64,000 bases of DNA from an uncultured Lachnospiraceae bacterium (GTDB taxonomy: Bacteria > Bacillota > Clostridia > Lachnospirales > Lachnospiraceae): NCBI GenBank assembly GCA_947644545.1, contig CANRZW010000002.1, forward strand, positions 1 through 64,000. Reading direction: 5' to 3'. Shown here piece after piece: positions 44,811 through 52,462 of the stretch; the stretch's first letter is position 1; each line of letters begins with the position of its first letter. A program made the position numbers and the translations under genes. The notes under the pieces were generated by a model. The model ran no database searches, was not told the DNA's origin, and worked only from the letters and a program-made list of their open reading frames with translations.

Positions 44811-45515
44811 ATGTCAGATAGAATACTGGTCGTCGATGACGAAGTGGAGATTGCGGATCTGATCGAAACTTATCTGCAAAGTGAAGACTATGTCGTATAC
44901 AAATTTTACTCTGCGAGGGAGGCTCTGGCATGTATCGAGACGACGGAGCTTGATCTGGCCATTCTGGATGTTATGATGCCGGAGATTGACGGGCTGTCGT
45001 TGTGCCAGAAGATCAGAGCAGATCATACTTATCCTGTGATTATGCTGACGGCCAGAGACAGCGAGCTGGATAAGATTACCGGGCTTACCCTGGGGGCAGA
45101 TGATTATGTCACCAAGCCTTTTCTGCCCCTGGAACTGATGGCAAGGATCAAATCTCAGCTGCGCCGTTACAAGAAGTATAATCCGGCGCATGGGAGCGGG
45201 GAAGAGAAGGACATCCTGTCCTACCTGGGGTTAACCTTGAATGTCAGGACCTATCAGTGTATTCTGAACGGAAAACCGCTTGTACTTACGCCGACGGAGT
45301 TTGCCATTCTGCGGATCCTGCTGGAAAACAAGGGGCGTGTGATCAGTGCGGAAGAATTATTTCACAGTATATGGCAGGATGAGTATTACTGCAAGGCGAA
45401 TAATACGATTCCGGTCCATGTGCGGCATTTGCGGACGAAACTGAACGATACGTTGAATAAGCCGAAATATATTAAGACGGTATGGGGAGTTGGATATAAG
45501 ATTGAAGAAACATAA
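44811..45515 (+). CDS. VanR-like response regulator (OmpR/PhoB family)
   Basis: Transcription factor of 234 aa. The receiver has phospho-acceptor D53 (AILDVMMPEIDG) and the Lys of DDYVTKPF. The C-terminal winged helix shows LTPTEFAILRILLENKGRVISAEELFHSIWQDEYYCKANNTIPVHVRHLRTKL and the ending KYIKTVWGVGYKIEE. The whole sequence strongly resembles VanR of glycopeptide-resistance operons. AAAGGAG precedes ATG 44811. No vanHAX genes are nearby. The duplicated 67-bp elements are candidate targets. Confidence 0.93.
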   Translation: MSDRILVVDDEVEIADLIETYLQSEDYVVYKFYSAREALACIETTELDLAILDVMMPEIDGLSLCQKIRADHTYPVIMLTARDSELDKITGLTLGADDYVTKPFLPLELMARIKSQLRRYKKYNPAHGSGEEKDILSYLGLTLNVRTYQCILNGKPLVLTPTEFAILRILLENKGRVISAEELFHSIWQDEYYCKANNTIPVHVRHLRTKLNDTLNKPKYIKTVWGVGYKIEET

Positions 45516-46644
45516 GAAGGAAGAGTATGATGCATTTCAGAGGAAGATCATGCGCCGGTTCTGCCTGGCCGTCTTGGGTTCTGTCTGTGTGGTGGTGGCG
45601 CTGTATCTGTTCTTGTGGAGAAAACGGTTTGGAGACTGGACGGTAAGACTGCTTGCGTACGGCCTGGGGATCGGGCGCGAGAAGGCTTTTTATCTGTACC
45701 ATTCCTATTTCAGAGGATATAAAGAAGTCTTTTTTGGGGTGATGATCCTGGCGGTTTTTGTTTTTCTGCTGTGGTATCTGTTCCGGTGGATGACTCGCTA
45801 TTTTAAAGAGATCGATCGGGGGATCGAGGCGCTGTTGGCTGAGGATGCGAAGCAGATCTGCCTGTCGGCGGAAATGCTGCCTTTTGAGCGCAAGCTGAAT
45901 GCGGTAAAGCAGGAACTGGAAAAGGAGAAGGCGGAGGCGGCCAGGGAAAGGCAGCGGAAAGATGAGCTGGTCATGTATCTGGCCCATGACATCCGCACCC
46001 CGCTGACGTCGGTGATCGGTTACCTGCATCTGTTGGAGGAGGATCCGGATATGCCAGCGGCCCAACGGGCAAAGCATGTGCAAATCACGTTGGATAAGGC
46101 CAACCGTCTGGAAGAGATGGTCAATGAATTCTTTGAGATCACCCGGATGAATTCCGGGCAGATGCAGATTTCAAGGGAGCGGATCGACCTGTATTATATG
46201 CTGGTACAGCTGTGTGATGAGGTATCCCCGGTCCTGGAGCTTCACGGGAATCGGGTAACGCTGGATCTTAGGGAGGATCTGGTGATCTGCGCCGATGCGG
46301 ATAAGATGGCGCGGGTTTTGGGCAATCTTCTGAAGAATGCGGCGGCGTACAGTTATCCGAAGACGGAGATTACAATCAGGGCATGGGAAGAAGACGAATA
46401 TGTGGTGATTTCTTTTCAGAACAGAGGCAGGACCATTCCGGCCGGAAAATTGCCGTTATTATTTGACAAATTCTATCGTTTGGATGCTTCGCGGGTATCC
46501 GATACGGGCGGAACGGGTCTGGGACTGGCGATCGCGAAGGAGATCGTATCGCTGCACGGTGGCACGATCGGGGCCAAAAGTGAACAGGAGACGGTCACGT
46601 TCTTTCTCCGGCTGCCAGGGTTGTCAATATTAAAAAATTCTTAA
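45502..46644 (+). CDS. VanS-like sensor histidine kinase
   Basis: Membrane kinase of about 380 aa. The start is probably TTG 45502, overlapping the vanR-like stop by 14 bp, with GGGGAG upstream. Two membrane helices (about residues 15-37 and 75-97) enclose a short outer loop. The HisKA box is YLAHDIRTPLTSVIGYLHLLEEDP, then LVICADADKMARVLGNLLKNAAAYS, and the HATPase has GGTGLGLAIAKEI. It resembles VanS of the short-loop type. What it senses (glycopeptide, lipid II or wall damage) cannot be told from sequence. Confidence 0.92.
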   Translation: MKKHKKEEYDAFQRKIMRRFCLAVLGSVCVVVALYLFLWRKRFGDWTVRLLAYGLGIGREKAFYLYHSYFRGYKEVFFGVMILAVFVFLLWYLFRWMTRYFKEIDRGIEALLAEDAKQICLSAEMLPFERKLNAVKQELEKEKAEAARERQRKDELVMYLAHDIRTPLTSVIGYLHLLEEDPDMPAAQRAKHVQITLDKANRLEEMVNEFFEITRMNSGQMQISRERIDLYYMLVQLCDEVSPVLELHGNRVTLDLREDLVICADADKMARVLGNLLKNAAAYSYPKTEITIRAWEEDEYVVISFQNRGRTIPAGKLPLLFDKFYRLDASRVSDTGGTGLGLAIAKEIVSLHGGTIGAKSEQETVTFFLRLPGLSILKNS

Positions 46645-46646
46645 AA

Positions 46647-46713
46647 TTTAAATAAGCTTATGTTAAAGTTGCTCATGCTTTTGTTCGGTACAATTATTAC
46701 TGTACAGAGGCAT
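46647..46713 (+). repeat. copy B of the 67-bp promoter-like element (upstream of the VanY-type gene)
   Basis: It matches copy A at 50 of 67 positions, with TTTAAA/TTAAAG boxes, TACAAT at 46689-46694, and the dyad CATGCTTTTGTTC.../...CTGTACAGAGGCATG. Here the dyad is followed by TTGTTTTTTT, so it may also end the vanS-like transcript. Confidence 0.7.
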
Positions 46714-46795
46714 GAGTTGTTTTTTTGGCGGCGGCATGGAAACCGGAAGGGCAGTGTAAGGACAGGCGCCATGTATGGGAAAGGAGAATCTGATC

Positions 46796-47611
46796 ATGAG
46801 GCAAAGAGAGACAGCGGTACGGCAGCAGCAAATGGGCAGGCGGAAGCGGAAGAGGCAGAAGAGACAGAAGAGACAGGCCCGGTTTGTGACGGTTTTGCTT
46901 TTCCTGTGGATTTTGGCAGTGGATTTTGGCGGCGGTTTTCTGGTCGGTTCTTCCTGGCAGAAGAGTACGGGAAAGGAGCTGTATCCGGAGAACGGCGCGA
47001 TAGATACTGCCGGGAACAATGGGACCTGGGAAAACATGGTCTATGATGCGCAGTGGAATCTCATTCTTGTGAATGATAAGAATCCGATCCCGGAGGGGTA
47101 CGAAGTGAATCTGGTGGATACAGGAGACGGGGAGCGTGTGGATGAACGGATCTATGCGCCCCTGATGGAAATGCTGGAGGACGCGCGGGAAGCCAACTGG
47201 AATCTTCGGCCCCGTGTGGTGTCAGGCTACCGGACGATGGAAAAGCAGCAGCAGCTCTATGATGACAAAATAGCGGAATACCGGAAGCAGGGTTATGCGG
47301 ATGAAGAAGCAGAAGAATTGGCCGGACAGTGGGTTGCCGCACCGGAACACAGTGAACATCAGCTGGGACTGGCGGTAGATATTAATGGCGCAACCTATGA
47401 TGTCTATTTATGGCTGCAGGAAAACAGTTATAAGTATGGTTTCATATTCCGTTATCCGGGCAACAAGACAGAAATCACCGGAGTGGCGGAAGAAGTGTGG
47501 CATTACCGTTATGTGGGTGTGGAGGCGGCCACGGAGATTCGGGAGCAGGGAATCTGTCTCGAAGAATATGTGGAGAATCTGGACGGCAGGATAGTCGGTG
47601 AGCAGTATTAG
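46796..47611 (+). CDS. vanY: VanY-type D-alanyl-D-alanine carboxypeptidase (peptidase M15B)
   Basis: Membrane-anchored wall enzyme of 271 aa. An Arg/Lys-rich N-terminus precedes one membrane helix (about residues 28-50). The catalytic domain carries SGYRTMEKQQQLYDD, the zinc-binding SEHQLGLAVDI (His and Asp) and EEVWHYRYVG (Glu and His). It removes the terminal D-Ala from peptidoglycan stems. AAAGGAG lies 9 nt before ATG 46796. Position after a VanRS-like pair is as in van clusters. Without vanHAX, general wall remodelling or partial protection is more likely than full glycopeptide resistance. Confidence 0.92.
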   Translation: MRQRETAVRQQQMGRRKRKRQKRQKRQARFVTVLLFLWILAVDFGGGFLVGSSWQKSTGKELYPENGAIDTAGNNGTWENMVYDAQWNLILVNDKNPIPEGYEVNLVDTGDGERVDERIYAPLMEMLEDAREANWNLRPRVVSGYRTMEKQQQLYDDKIAEYRKQGYADEEAEELAGQWVAAPEHSEHQLGLAVDINGATYDVYLWLQENSYKYGFIFRYPGNKTEITGVAEEVWHYRYVGVEAATEIREQGICLEEYVENLDGRIVGEQY

Positions 47612-47624
47612 GATCCTGTCGGAC

Positions 47625-47670
47625 AATGCTTATTGTTAACTTTTTTAAAATAAAGTTGACAATAGGCATT
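47625..47670 (+). promoter_or_regulatory. BirA-type biotin operator, also a terminator-like hairpin
   Basis: ATTGTTAAC (47632-47640) and GTTGACAAT (47655-47663) are spaced by 14 bp, the classic BirA arrangement. The dyad extends to 16 bp per arm and is followed by eight Ts, so the same sequence can end the upstream transcript. TTGACA (47656-47661) within the right arm can serve as the -35 box of the bio operon, placing repressor directly on the promoter. Confidence 0.85.
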
Positions 47671-47739
47671 TTTTTTGTTACCGTAGAGTGCGGACGGACT
47701 GCAGCCGGAGAAGTGATTCATACGAAAGGAAGAAAAGAG

Positions 47740-48291
47740 ATGGAACGGAAGAGCAAGATTCAAAAAATGGCTGTTTGCAGCCTGTTTACGGCGTTGACTG
47801 CGGTGGGAGCATTTATTAAGATACCGATTCCGGTAGTTCCTTTTACGCTGCAGTTTTTGTTCACGATGCTGGCAGGGCTTCTGCTGGGCGGTAAGCTTGG
47901 GGCGCTGAGCGTGGGGGCCTATGCGCTCCTGGGATTGGCGGGACTTCCCATATTCGCGGAGGGCGGCGGCGTCTGGTATGTTCTAAAGCCGAGCTTCGGC
48001 TATATTCTGGGCTTTATTCTGGCGGCTTATGTGACGGGCAGGATGGTGGAGAAGCCGGCAGGATTGACATTCGGAAAAATTCTGCTTGCGAATTTCGTCG
48101 GCCTTGCCATCGTTTATGGCGCGGGAATGGTGTATTACTATATCATCTGCAATTATGTGATCCATACGCCGATCGGGCTGTGGCCCCTGTTTTTGTACTG
48201 CTTTCTGCTGGCGGTGCCGGGGGATATCTGCCTGTGTTTCGTGGCGGCGGCGTTGGCGAAGCGGATCAGGCCGGTACTTGCTAATCGGTAG
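47740..48291 (+). CDS. bioY: biotin ECF-transporter substrate component BioY
   Basis: Membrane protein of 183 aa with about six helices. The start 47740 is taken at MERKSKIQKMAVCSLFTALTAVGAFIKIP. IPIPVVPFTLQFLFTMLAGLLLGGKLGALSVGAYALLGLAGLPIFAEGGG is the BioY signature, with YVLKPSFGYILGF following. It captures external biotin and uses a shared EcfAAT module encoded elsewhere. It is the first gene behind the BirA operator. Confidence 0.95.
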   Translation: MERKSKIQKMAVCSLFTALTAVGAFIKIPIPVVPFTLQFLFTMLAGLLLGGKLGALSVGAYALLGLAGLPIFAEGGGVWYVLKPSFGYILGFILAAYVTGRMVEKPAGLTFGKILLANFVGLAIVYGAGMVYYYIICNYVIHTPIGLWPLFLYCFLLAVPGDICLCFVAAALAKRIRPVLANR

Positions 48292-48408
48292 ACGGCAGAA
48301 TACATGATTGCTGTGGGGAATGCGGCGGATGCCGCGTCTGCATAAACATTTGGCTGGAGTATGAAGTACAGGACGGAATGCGGGAGAGATACGGAGAGGA
48401 AGGATACG

Positions 48409-49404
48409 ATGGAGAAAAGGACAGGCGGCATGGATTTAACGGAAGAGATGAAGGACAAGGTATTACGGGGAGAGCGGATCGACAGGCAGGAAGCGCTGCA
48501 GCTTGTGGAAGAACCGCTTGACAGACTGCGGGAAGCTGCGGAGGAGATCCGAAAGAAAATGTGTGGGGACGGCTTCGACTTGTGTACGATCGTCAATGCC
48601 AAGTGCGGCAGATGTTCGGAAGACTGCAAATACTGTGCCCAGAGCGCCCATTACCGGACGGCGTGTGAGGAGAGTTATCCGCTGCTCTCTACGGAGGAAC
48701 TGCTGGCGGGTGCAAAGCATAACGAACGGCAGGGAGTGCTGCGGTATTCGATTGTGACATCCGGCAGGCGGCTTTCCGACGCGGAAGTGGAGCAGGTCTG
48801 CGGCAGCATCCGCAGGATCAGGGAAGAGACTTCGATCGCAGTGTGTGTTTCGCTGGGACTGCTGGACGAGGCGCAGTTTCTGAAGATCAGGGAGGCGGGC
48901 GCATCCAGGGTGCACTGCAATCTGGAAACTTCGGCCCGTTATTTTCCGTCGGTCTGTACGACCCACACCTATACGGAGAAGATAGAGACGCTGCAGGCGG
49001 CGCAGCGGGCGGGATTATCCGTCTGCTCCGGCGGGATCCTGGGATTGGGGGAGACCATGGAGGACCGGATTGACATGGCGCTGACGGCAAGAGAATTGGG
49101 GGTGAAATCTTTTCCCGTCAATCTTCTGAATCCGATTCCGGGGACGCCTTATGAAAAGAATACGCCTTTGTCCAATGAGGAAGCGTGCCGATGCGTGGCG
49201 ATTTTCCGGTTTCTGCTTCCGGACGCATCCATCCGGCTGGCCGGCGGAAGAGGCCTGGTGGGGGACAAGGGGGAGGCATGTTTTCGCAGCGGCGCCAATG
49301 CGGCAATCTCGGGGGATATGCTGACTACGGCAGGCATCACGGTGGAGACGGATCAGGCGATGCTTCATACTTTAGGATTCGAGGTGACAAGAAACGATGG
49401 CTAA
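48409..49404 (+). CDS. bioB: biotin synthase
   Basis: Radical-SAM enzyme of 331 aa that inserts sulfur into dethiobiotin. The SAM-cluster cysteines are C69, C73 and C76 (CSEDCKYCAQS). Further family motifs are HCNLETSARYFPSVCTTHTY, CSGGILGLGET and the C-terminal ISGDMLTT. GAGGAAGGA precedes ATG 48409; an in-frame ATG at 48361 is less likely. It overlaps bioD by 8 bp. Confidence 0.96.
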   Translation: MEKRTGGMDLTEEMKDKVLRGERIDRQEALQLVEEPLDRLREAAEEIRKKMCGDGFDLCTIVNAKCGRCSEDCKYCAQSAHYRTACEESYPLLSTEELLAGAKHNERQGVLRYSIVTSGRRLSDAEVEQVCGSIRRIREETSIAVCVSLGLLDEAQFLKIREAGASRVHCNLETSARYFPSVCTTHTYTEKIETLQAAQRAGLSVCSGGILGLGETMEDRIDMALTARELGVKSFPVNLLNPIPGTPYEKNTPLSNEEACRCVAIFRFLLPDASIRLAGGRGLVGDKGEACFRSGANAAISGDMLTTAGITVETDQAMLHTLGFEVTRNDG

Positions 49405-50131
49405 GAAGATATTTATCACCGGTACGGGCACGGACGTGGGCAAGACCTTCGTGACGGGTCTGATCGTGAAGAAGTTAAGGGAAAACGGTATCAATGCCGC
49501 CTACTATAAGGCTGCCATGAGCGGGAATGAACGGATGAAGGAAGGCGGGCGGCTGCCCGGCGCCGAACGGATGAAGGGTGGGACACTGATACCCGGCGAC
49601 GCCCTGTATGTGAAGAAGGTATCGGGGATTGTGCAGCCCCTTGAGCAGATGTGCCCCTATGTCTATGAGGCGGCGGTATCGCCTCATCTTGCCTCGAGGA
49701 TCGAGGGCGGGCCGGTGGTTCTGGAAGAAGTGGTGCGGGGATTTGAGGAGGTCTGCAGCCGGTATGAGTTTGTCACTATGGAAGGCAGCGGCGGTATCCT
49801 GTGTCCGCTCTGTTTTGACGAGCGGGAACTGTGGTTGGAGGATGTGATCGGGAAACTGGGTCTGTCCAGCCTGATCGTGGCGGATGCCGGGCTTGGCACG
49901 ATCAACAGTGTGGTGTTGACGGCAGAGTATATGCGGGCAAAAGGGCTGCCCGTGAAGGGGATCATCTTCAATCACTTTCATCCGGGTGACAGGATGGAGG
50001 AGGACAATATACGCATGTGCGAGTACAGGACGAAGCTGCCGGTGCTGGCCTGCGTGGAAGAGGACGCTGCAGAACTTCCCATGGAGATTGACAAACTGTT
50101 GGCGTTGTATGAGGAAGGCAGAGAGTCATAA
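49397..50131 (+). CDS. bioD: dethiobiotin synthetase
   Basis: ATP-dependent carboxylase of 244 aa that closes the ureido ring of dethiobiotin. The P-loop is TGTGTDVGKT (K16). The substrate Lys is in YYKAAMSG, and EGSGGILCPL is the conserved Glu-Gly-Gly segment. It is translationally coupled to bioB. Confidence 0.95.
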   Translation: MAKKIFITGTGTDVGKTFVTGLIVKKLRENGINAAYYKAAMSGNERMKEGGRLPGAERMKGGTLIPGDALYVKKVSGIVQPLEQMCPYVYEAAVSPHLASRIEGGPVVLEEVVRGFEEVCSRYEFVTMEGSGGILCPLCFDERELWLEDVIGKLGLSSLIVADAGLGTINSVVLTAEYMRAKGLPVKGIIFNHFHPGDRMEEDNIRMCEYRTKLPVLACVEEDAAELPMEIDKLLALYEEGRES

Positions 50132-50170
50132 CGGAAAGCGTATGAAAGTGCAGGAAAGAAGGAGGTAACG

Positions 50171-51367
50171 ATGATCTGGTATCCTTATGAACAGATGAAA
50201 ACAATGAGAGAGCCTTTTCGGATCATAGACGCAGAAGGCGTGTGGCTGAAAACGACAGAGCGTGAGATGATCGATTCCGTTTCGTCCTGGTGGAGTGTGA
50301 TCCATGGGTATAAGCATCCGGTGTTGACGGAGGCCATCAAGGCCCAGGCGGATCTCTTTTCCCATGTGATGCTGGGCGGGCTGACCCACGAACCGGTACA
50401 GAAGCTGGCCGATAAGCTGAGCAGTTTCCTGCCGGGCGACCTGGATTACTGCTTTTTCTCTGATTCCGGCAGCGTGGCGGTGGAGGTGGCGCTGAAAATG
50501 GCGCTGCAGTATTATGTAAACCAAGGAGAATGGCAGAGGACGAAGATACTATCACTGACCCATGCTTATCACGGCGATACCTTCAAGACCATGGAAGTGG
50601 GGGATGATGCGGATTATCATTTTATCTTGGAGGCATACGGGGAAAAGAGAGACGTGCTTCATATTCCGACCGAGATTCCGGCTTTGGAGGAAGCTTTCGA
50701 GAAACATCATGAGGAGCTGAACTGCTTTATCGTGGAGCCGCTGCTGCAGGGAGCGGGCGGTATGCGCATGTACGACGTTTCTTTCCTGGAGCGGGCAAGG
50801 CAGCTGTGCGACCGATACGGGGTGTTGTTGATCTTCGATGAGGTGGCTACGGGCTTTGGACGTACCGGCAACCGCTTCGCAGCGGATCTGGTGCAGCCGG
50901 ATATTCTGGTGCTGGGCAAAGCCTTGACGGGCGGCTATATCGGTCATGCAGTCACCGTGGCGAACAGGAAGGTGTATGATGGTTTCTACAGCGACGATCC
51001 GGAGAAAGCGCTGATGCACGGGCCTACGTTCATGGGAAATGCATTGGCATGCAGTGTGGCGCTGAAATCGATTGAGATCTTCGAGAAAGAGGACTATATG
51101 GCGAAAATCCGCCGGATTGAAGAGATCACCAGAAGGGAGATGGCAGGTTTCGAGGCTCCGGAGATCAGGGAAGTGCGGATTATGGGCGGCTGTGTGTGCG
51201 TGGAAGTGAAGGATGCGGTCAGCCTGAAAGGCTACCAGCGGTTCGCTTATGATCATGGCGTGTTCAGCCGGCCCTTCCTTAACTGCATGTATGCCATGGT
51301 GCCTTATATCATTTCGGAGGAAGAATTGGTGCAGGTGCTCTATACGATGAAGGATTGGTTTACATAA
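50171..51367 (+). CDS. bioA: adenosylmethionine-8-amino-7-oxononanoate aminotransferase
   Basis: PLP enzyme of 398 aa, slightly shorter than the usual 420-450. It starts with WYPYEQM and DAEGVWL; SSWWSVIHGYKHP is the BioA substrate signature. LIFDEVATGFGRTG binds the cofactor, and the Schiff-base Lys is in LVLGKALTGGYIG. It makes DAPA from KAPA. No bioF, bioC or bioH/W is in the window, so the cell must obtain KAPA from genes elsewhere or from outside. Confidence 0.95.
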   Translation: MIWYPYEQMKTMREPFRIIDAEGVWLKTTEREMIDSVSSWWSVIHGYKHPVLTEAIKAQADLFSHVMLGGLTHEPVQKLADKLSSFLPGDLDYCFFSDSGSVAVEVALKMALQYYVNQGEWQRTKILSLTHAYHGDTFKTMEVGDDADYHFILEAYGEKRDVLHIPTEIPALEEAFEKHHEELNCFIVEPLLQGAGGMRMYDVSFLERARQLCDRYGVLLIFDEVATGFGRTGNRFAADLVQPDILVLGKALTGGYIGHAVTVANRKVYDGFYSDDPEKALMHGPTFMGNALACSVALKSIEIFEKEDYMAKIRRIEEITRREMAGFEAPEIREVRIMGGCVCVEVKDAVSLKGYQRFAYDHGVFSRPFLNCMYAMVPYIISEEELVQVLYTMKDWFT

Positions 51368-51369
51368 GA

Positions 51370-52224
51370 TCAGAATAAGTTATTTTGAGCGGGAATCTGT
51401 TTTTGAACAGGAATCTCAATCTGCACGATATAATCATCGATGCGGTCGATGACCGCTTCGTTAATGCCTTTCTCATAGGAGAAACCGGACAGCGTCAGTT
51501 CATGGGTACGGGCGAATTCCAGGATGGCCTGATAACGCAGGGGAAGTTTATCCCAGCTTCCCTTGTGAAAGGCTCTCAGATAGGTGCCGCCCGGCTGTAT
51601 GTGCAGGCCGGCTTCCTGCCTGAGGAATGGAATCTCTATAAAAAGGCTGGTATAGTCGTCAAAATGGCCGCCAAGCAGACTGGCTACAGGGATCATGGAG
51701 CCGTAGGAGGCATCGTGCAGGCGGCCCAGCCGATAGCGGGCTGTCTCGGCCGTGATCATTTCCACTTCTTTTTCAAAGGGCGTGTCTTTAGTCACTGCTA
51801 CCGTTACCAGGCAGCGTTCTTCTTTTTCAATCAGGCTGATTTCTGACAGATCCATAGTCAACAGGGTGTTCATATTCTGCTGGTGGTTGGACAGGGTTTT
51901 CCTGACCGCCTGCAGATGTATAATCTGCAAATCGAGAGCGGCGAGCTTTTCTTCCAGGAGCGTCTTCATGTTTCGGGCGGAACGATTATGCAGGAAATTT
52001 TGTATTTCCGGAATGGAGACGTCCAGTTCCCGCAGTAACAGAATGGTCTCCAGAATAGGACTCTGGTGGTAGGTATAGCAGCGATAGCCGTTTGCGGGAT
52101 TGACGGCAGCAGGCCGGAAAAGTCCGATCTCGTCATACCACATAAGAGTCTTCTTATTGATGCCGTGAAGAGCGGCAAATTGTCCGATCGTAAGCAGTTT
52201 TTCTTTTTTATCCATTTTGACCAT
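51370..52224 (-). CDS. MerR-family regulator with GyrI-like effector domain
   Basis: Activator/repressor of 284 aa. The start 52224 is set by AAGGAGACTT. The helix-turn-helix TIGQFAALHGINKKTLMWYDEIGLFRPAAVNPANGYRCYTYHQ is followed by a coiled-coil linker (about residues 80-130). A C-terminal GyrI-like ligand pocket follows (about 150-275). This BmrR-like layout suits sensing of bulky drugs. The gene is divergent from a MATE exporter whose promoter has MerR geometry, so it very likely controls that gene. Its stop is 2 bp from the convergent bioA stop. Confidence 0.92.
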   Translation of the reverse strand: MVKMDKKEKLLTIGQFAALHGINKKTLMWYDEIGLFRPAAVNPANGYRCYTYHQSPILETILLLRELDVSIPEIQNFLHNRSARNMKTLLEEKLAALDLQIIHLQAVRKTLSNHQQNMNTLLTMDLSEISLIEKEERCLVTVAVTKDTPFEKEVEMITAETARYRLGRLHDASYGSMIPVASLLGGHFDDYTSLFIEIPFLRQEAGLHIQPGGTYLRAFHKGSWDKLPLRYQAILEFARTHELTLSGFSYEKGINEAVIDRIDDYIVQIEIPVQKQIPAQNNLF

Positions 52225-52259
52225 AAGTCTCCTTTTTTTTCTTTTCTCGATTTTTCTTC

Positions 52260-52290
52260 TTGACCGTACAGTTACTGTACGGTTTATGAT
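52260..52290 (+). promoter_or_regulatory. MerR-type promoter/operator of the MATE gene
   Basis: TTGACC (52260-52265) and TATGAT (52285-52290) are separated by an over-long 19-bp spacer. The spacer region holds a perfect dyad, ACCGTACAGT and ACTGTACGGT around one central base (52263-52283). This is the hallmark of promoters activated by MerR-family twisting. Confidence 0.88.
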
Positions 52291-52380
52291 ACTATATAGA
52301 GGGAACAATGACAAGCGTTTTCGAAAACCGCGGACTTATTCGTGCATTGCATTGTACACGCAGTTAAGACAAAATTGTTG

Positions 52381-52452
52381 CAGAAATGCAGAAATGCAGA
52401 AATGCAGAAATGCAGAAATGCAGAAATGCAGAAATGCAGAAATGTAGAAATG
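52381..52452 (+). repeat. octamer tandem repeat in the MATE 5' UTR
   Basis: Eight perfect copies of CAGAAATG (52381-52444) and one variant TAGAAATG (52445-52452) run directly into the GGAGG ribosome site of the MATE gene. Repeats of this kind expand and contract by slipped-strand pairing. Each unit contains an ATG. The number of copies would change leader length, not the reading frame of the MATE protein. Confidence 0.9.
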
Positions 52453-52462
52453 GAGGAATACT

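Noticed and set aside
42404-47611. Full vancomycin-resistance cluster
   Set aside because: VanR-, VanS- and VanY-like genes are present but no vanH, ligase (vanA/B) or vanX is found, so resistance cannot be claimed.
52217-52447. Reading frame with a repeated EMQKCRN-like peptide
   Set aside because: It is a by-product of the octamer DNA repeat, and overlaps the MerR-type promoter and the start of the MerR gene on the other strand.
52381-52452. CRISPR array
   Set aside because: Units are 8 bp, contiguous and without spacers, so this is a simple tandem repeat.
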